64,000 nucleotides of DNA from assembly GCF_902729355.1 (NCBI RefSeq), contig NZ_CACVCC010000005.1, positions 43,660-107,659 on the forward strand, written 5' to 3'. The notes below the pieces were generated by a model that was not told the DNA's origin, made no database searches, and saw nothing but the letters and a program-made list of their open reading frames with translations. This DNA comes from Streptococcus sp. S784/96/1. Its GTDB lineage: Bacteria > Bacillota > Bacilli > Lactobacillales > Streptococcaceae. Position 1 is the first letter of the stretch; each line of letters starts with the position of its first letter. Shown here piece by piece: positions 63,945-64,000 of this stretch. Both the position numbers and the translations under genes were made by a program.

Positions 63945-64000
63945 GAAGAGTCCACCTTTATCAAGTCGTTGAACAATTGAAAGAACGTTATTCCATCTCC
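63917..64000 (+). CDS. IS3-family transposase OrfB, 5' part
   Basis: Frame -1 relative to OrfA, open from just after the slippery site (NLKDSPQKVRRVHLYQVVEQ..) to the window edge. The start of an IS150-group OrfB (RRVHLYQVVEQLKERYSIS) is recognisable. A GTG at 63941 could also start it independently. The DDE domain lies outside. Confidence 0.75.

Larger units (their letters stand above)
63555..64000 (+). mobile_element. IS3-family insertion sequence, left end (continues beyond the window)
   Basis: The orfA/orfB layout with a -1 overlap is that of IS3-family elements. The left end carries nested inverted repeats: AAAAGAACCCCTTATAA (63557-63573) with TTATAAGGAGGTTCTTTT (63603-63620), and inside them ACAGTATA / TATACTGT. 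The exact terminal repeat (either TTGAAAAGAACC or TGGACAGTATAAAAAGT) cannot be fixed without the right end. Confidence 0.75.

Noticed and set aside
1..64000. CRISPR array or prophage
   Set aside because: No evenly spaced direct repeats, cas genes, integrase or phage structural genes were seen.

Overview
The window reads as chromosomal DNA of a Streptococcus. It is AT-rich, and ATGA/TAATG stop-start overlaps are frequent. It carries typical streptococcal sets: rapZ-yvcK-whiA, an AdcA zinc lipoprotein-type binding protein fused to a ZinT domain, an EfrAB-type exporter pair, DUF1149 and DUF1912 proteins, and a bgaC/PTS galactosamine-type locus. AdcA has no lipobox cysteine, which I recall as a pyogenic-group trait, but the species cannot be fixed from the sequence alone.

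Layout. 0-0.8 kb: end of a MalY/PatB-type aminotransferase. 1.2-4.9 kb: an Rgg-family regulator facing a 32-codon hydrophobic peptide gene with a Pro-Trp-Trp-Pro-Pro end, followed by a small secreted protein, two membrane proteins and an ABC ATPase. This looks like a quorum-sensing-controlled secreted-peptide cassette. 5-7.4 kb: a frameshifted and an intact GNAT gene, a HAD phosphatase and a TrmR-type methyltransferase. 7.5-12.9 kb: prsA, a T-box leader, a LURP-one-like gene broken by an amber codon, alaS and a DUF554 gene. 13-22.3 kb: a membrane-anchored MerR regulator, an aldo/keto reductase, small conserved genes, degV, dapB, cca, an ABC-F protein, GNAT and Nudix. 22.8-30 kb: efrAB, then a reverse-strand block (MurM/N-type ligase, Cof-type HAD, HD hydrolase). 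30.4-33.7 kb: DUF1934-like protein, then rapZ-yvcK-whiA. 34-38 kb: a candidate small RNA, adcA with two AdcR-like sites, and glmS with two NagR-like sites.

40-48.8 kb is a sugar-use locus: two GntR/UTRA regulators, agaS, a tagatose-bisphosphate aldolase, a GH35 beta-galactosidase and a complete mannose-family PTS. The same 14-nt operator-like sequence occurs at the first regulator's promoter and, inverted, at the beta-galactosidase promoter. cre-like sites precede both transporter/enzyme operons. The likely flow is removal of terminal galactose from host glycans, import and phosphorylation, then isomerisation and aldol cleavage. 48.9-55 kb: a tRNA-Thr, two small conserved genes, and a T-box leader heading a run of four genes that ends in valS.

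55-64 kb is an accessory region that looks like a defence island. It holds an AT-rich reverse transcriptase of the Abi/DRT-like kind, a PLD-helicase-DUF3427 protein whose start site lies against a hairpin, a MutT-type Nudix gene, a DUF5986-like plus HTH-ImmA/IrrE pair, a J-domain coiled-coil protein followed directly by a HIRAN protein, and the left end of an IS3-family element.
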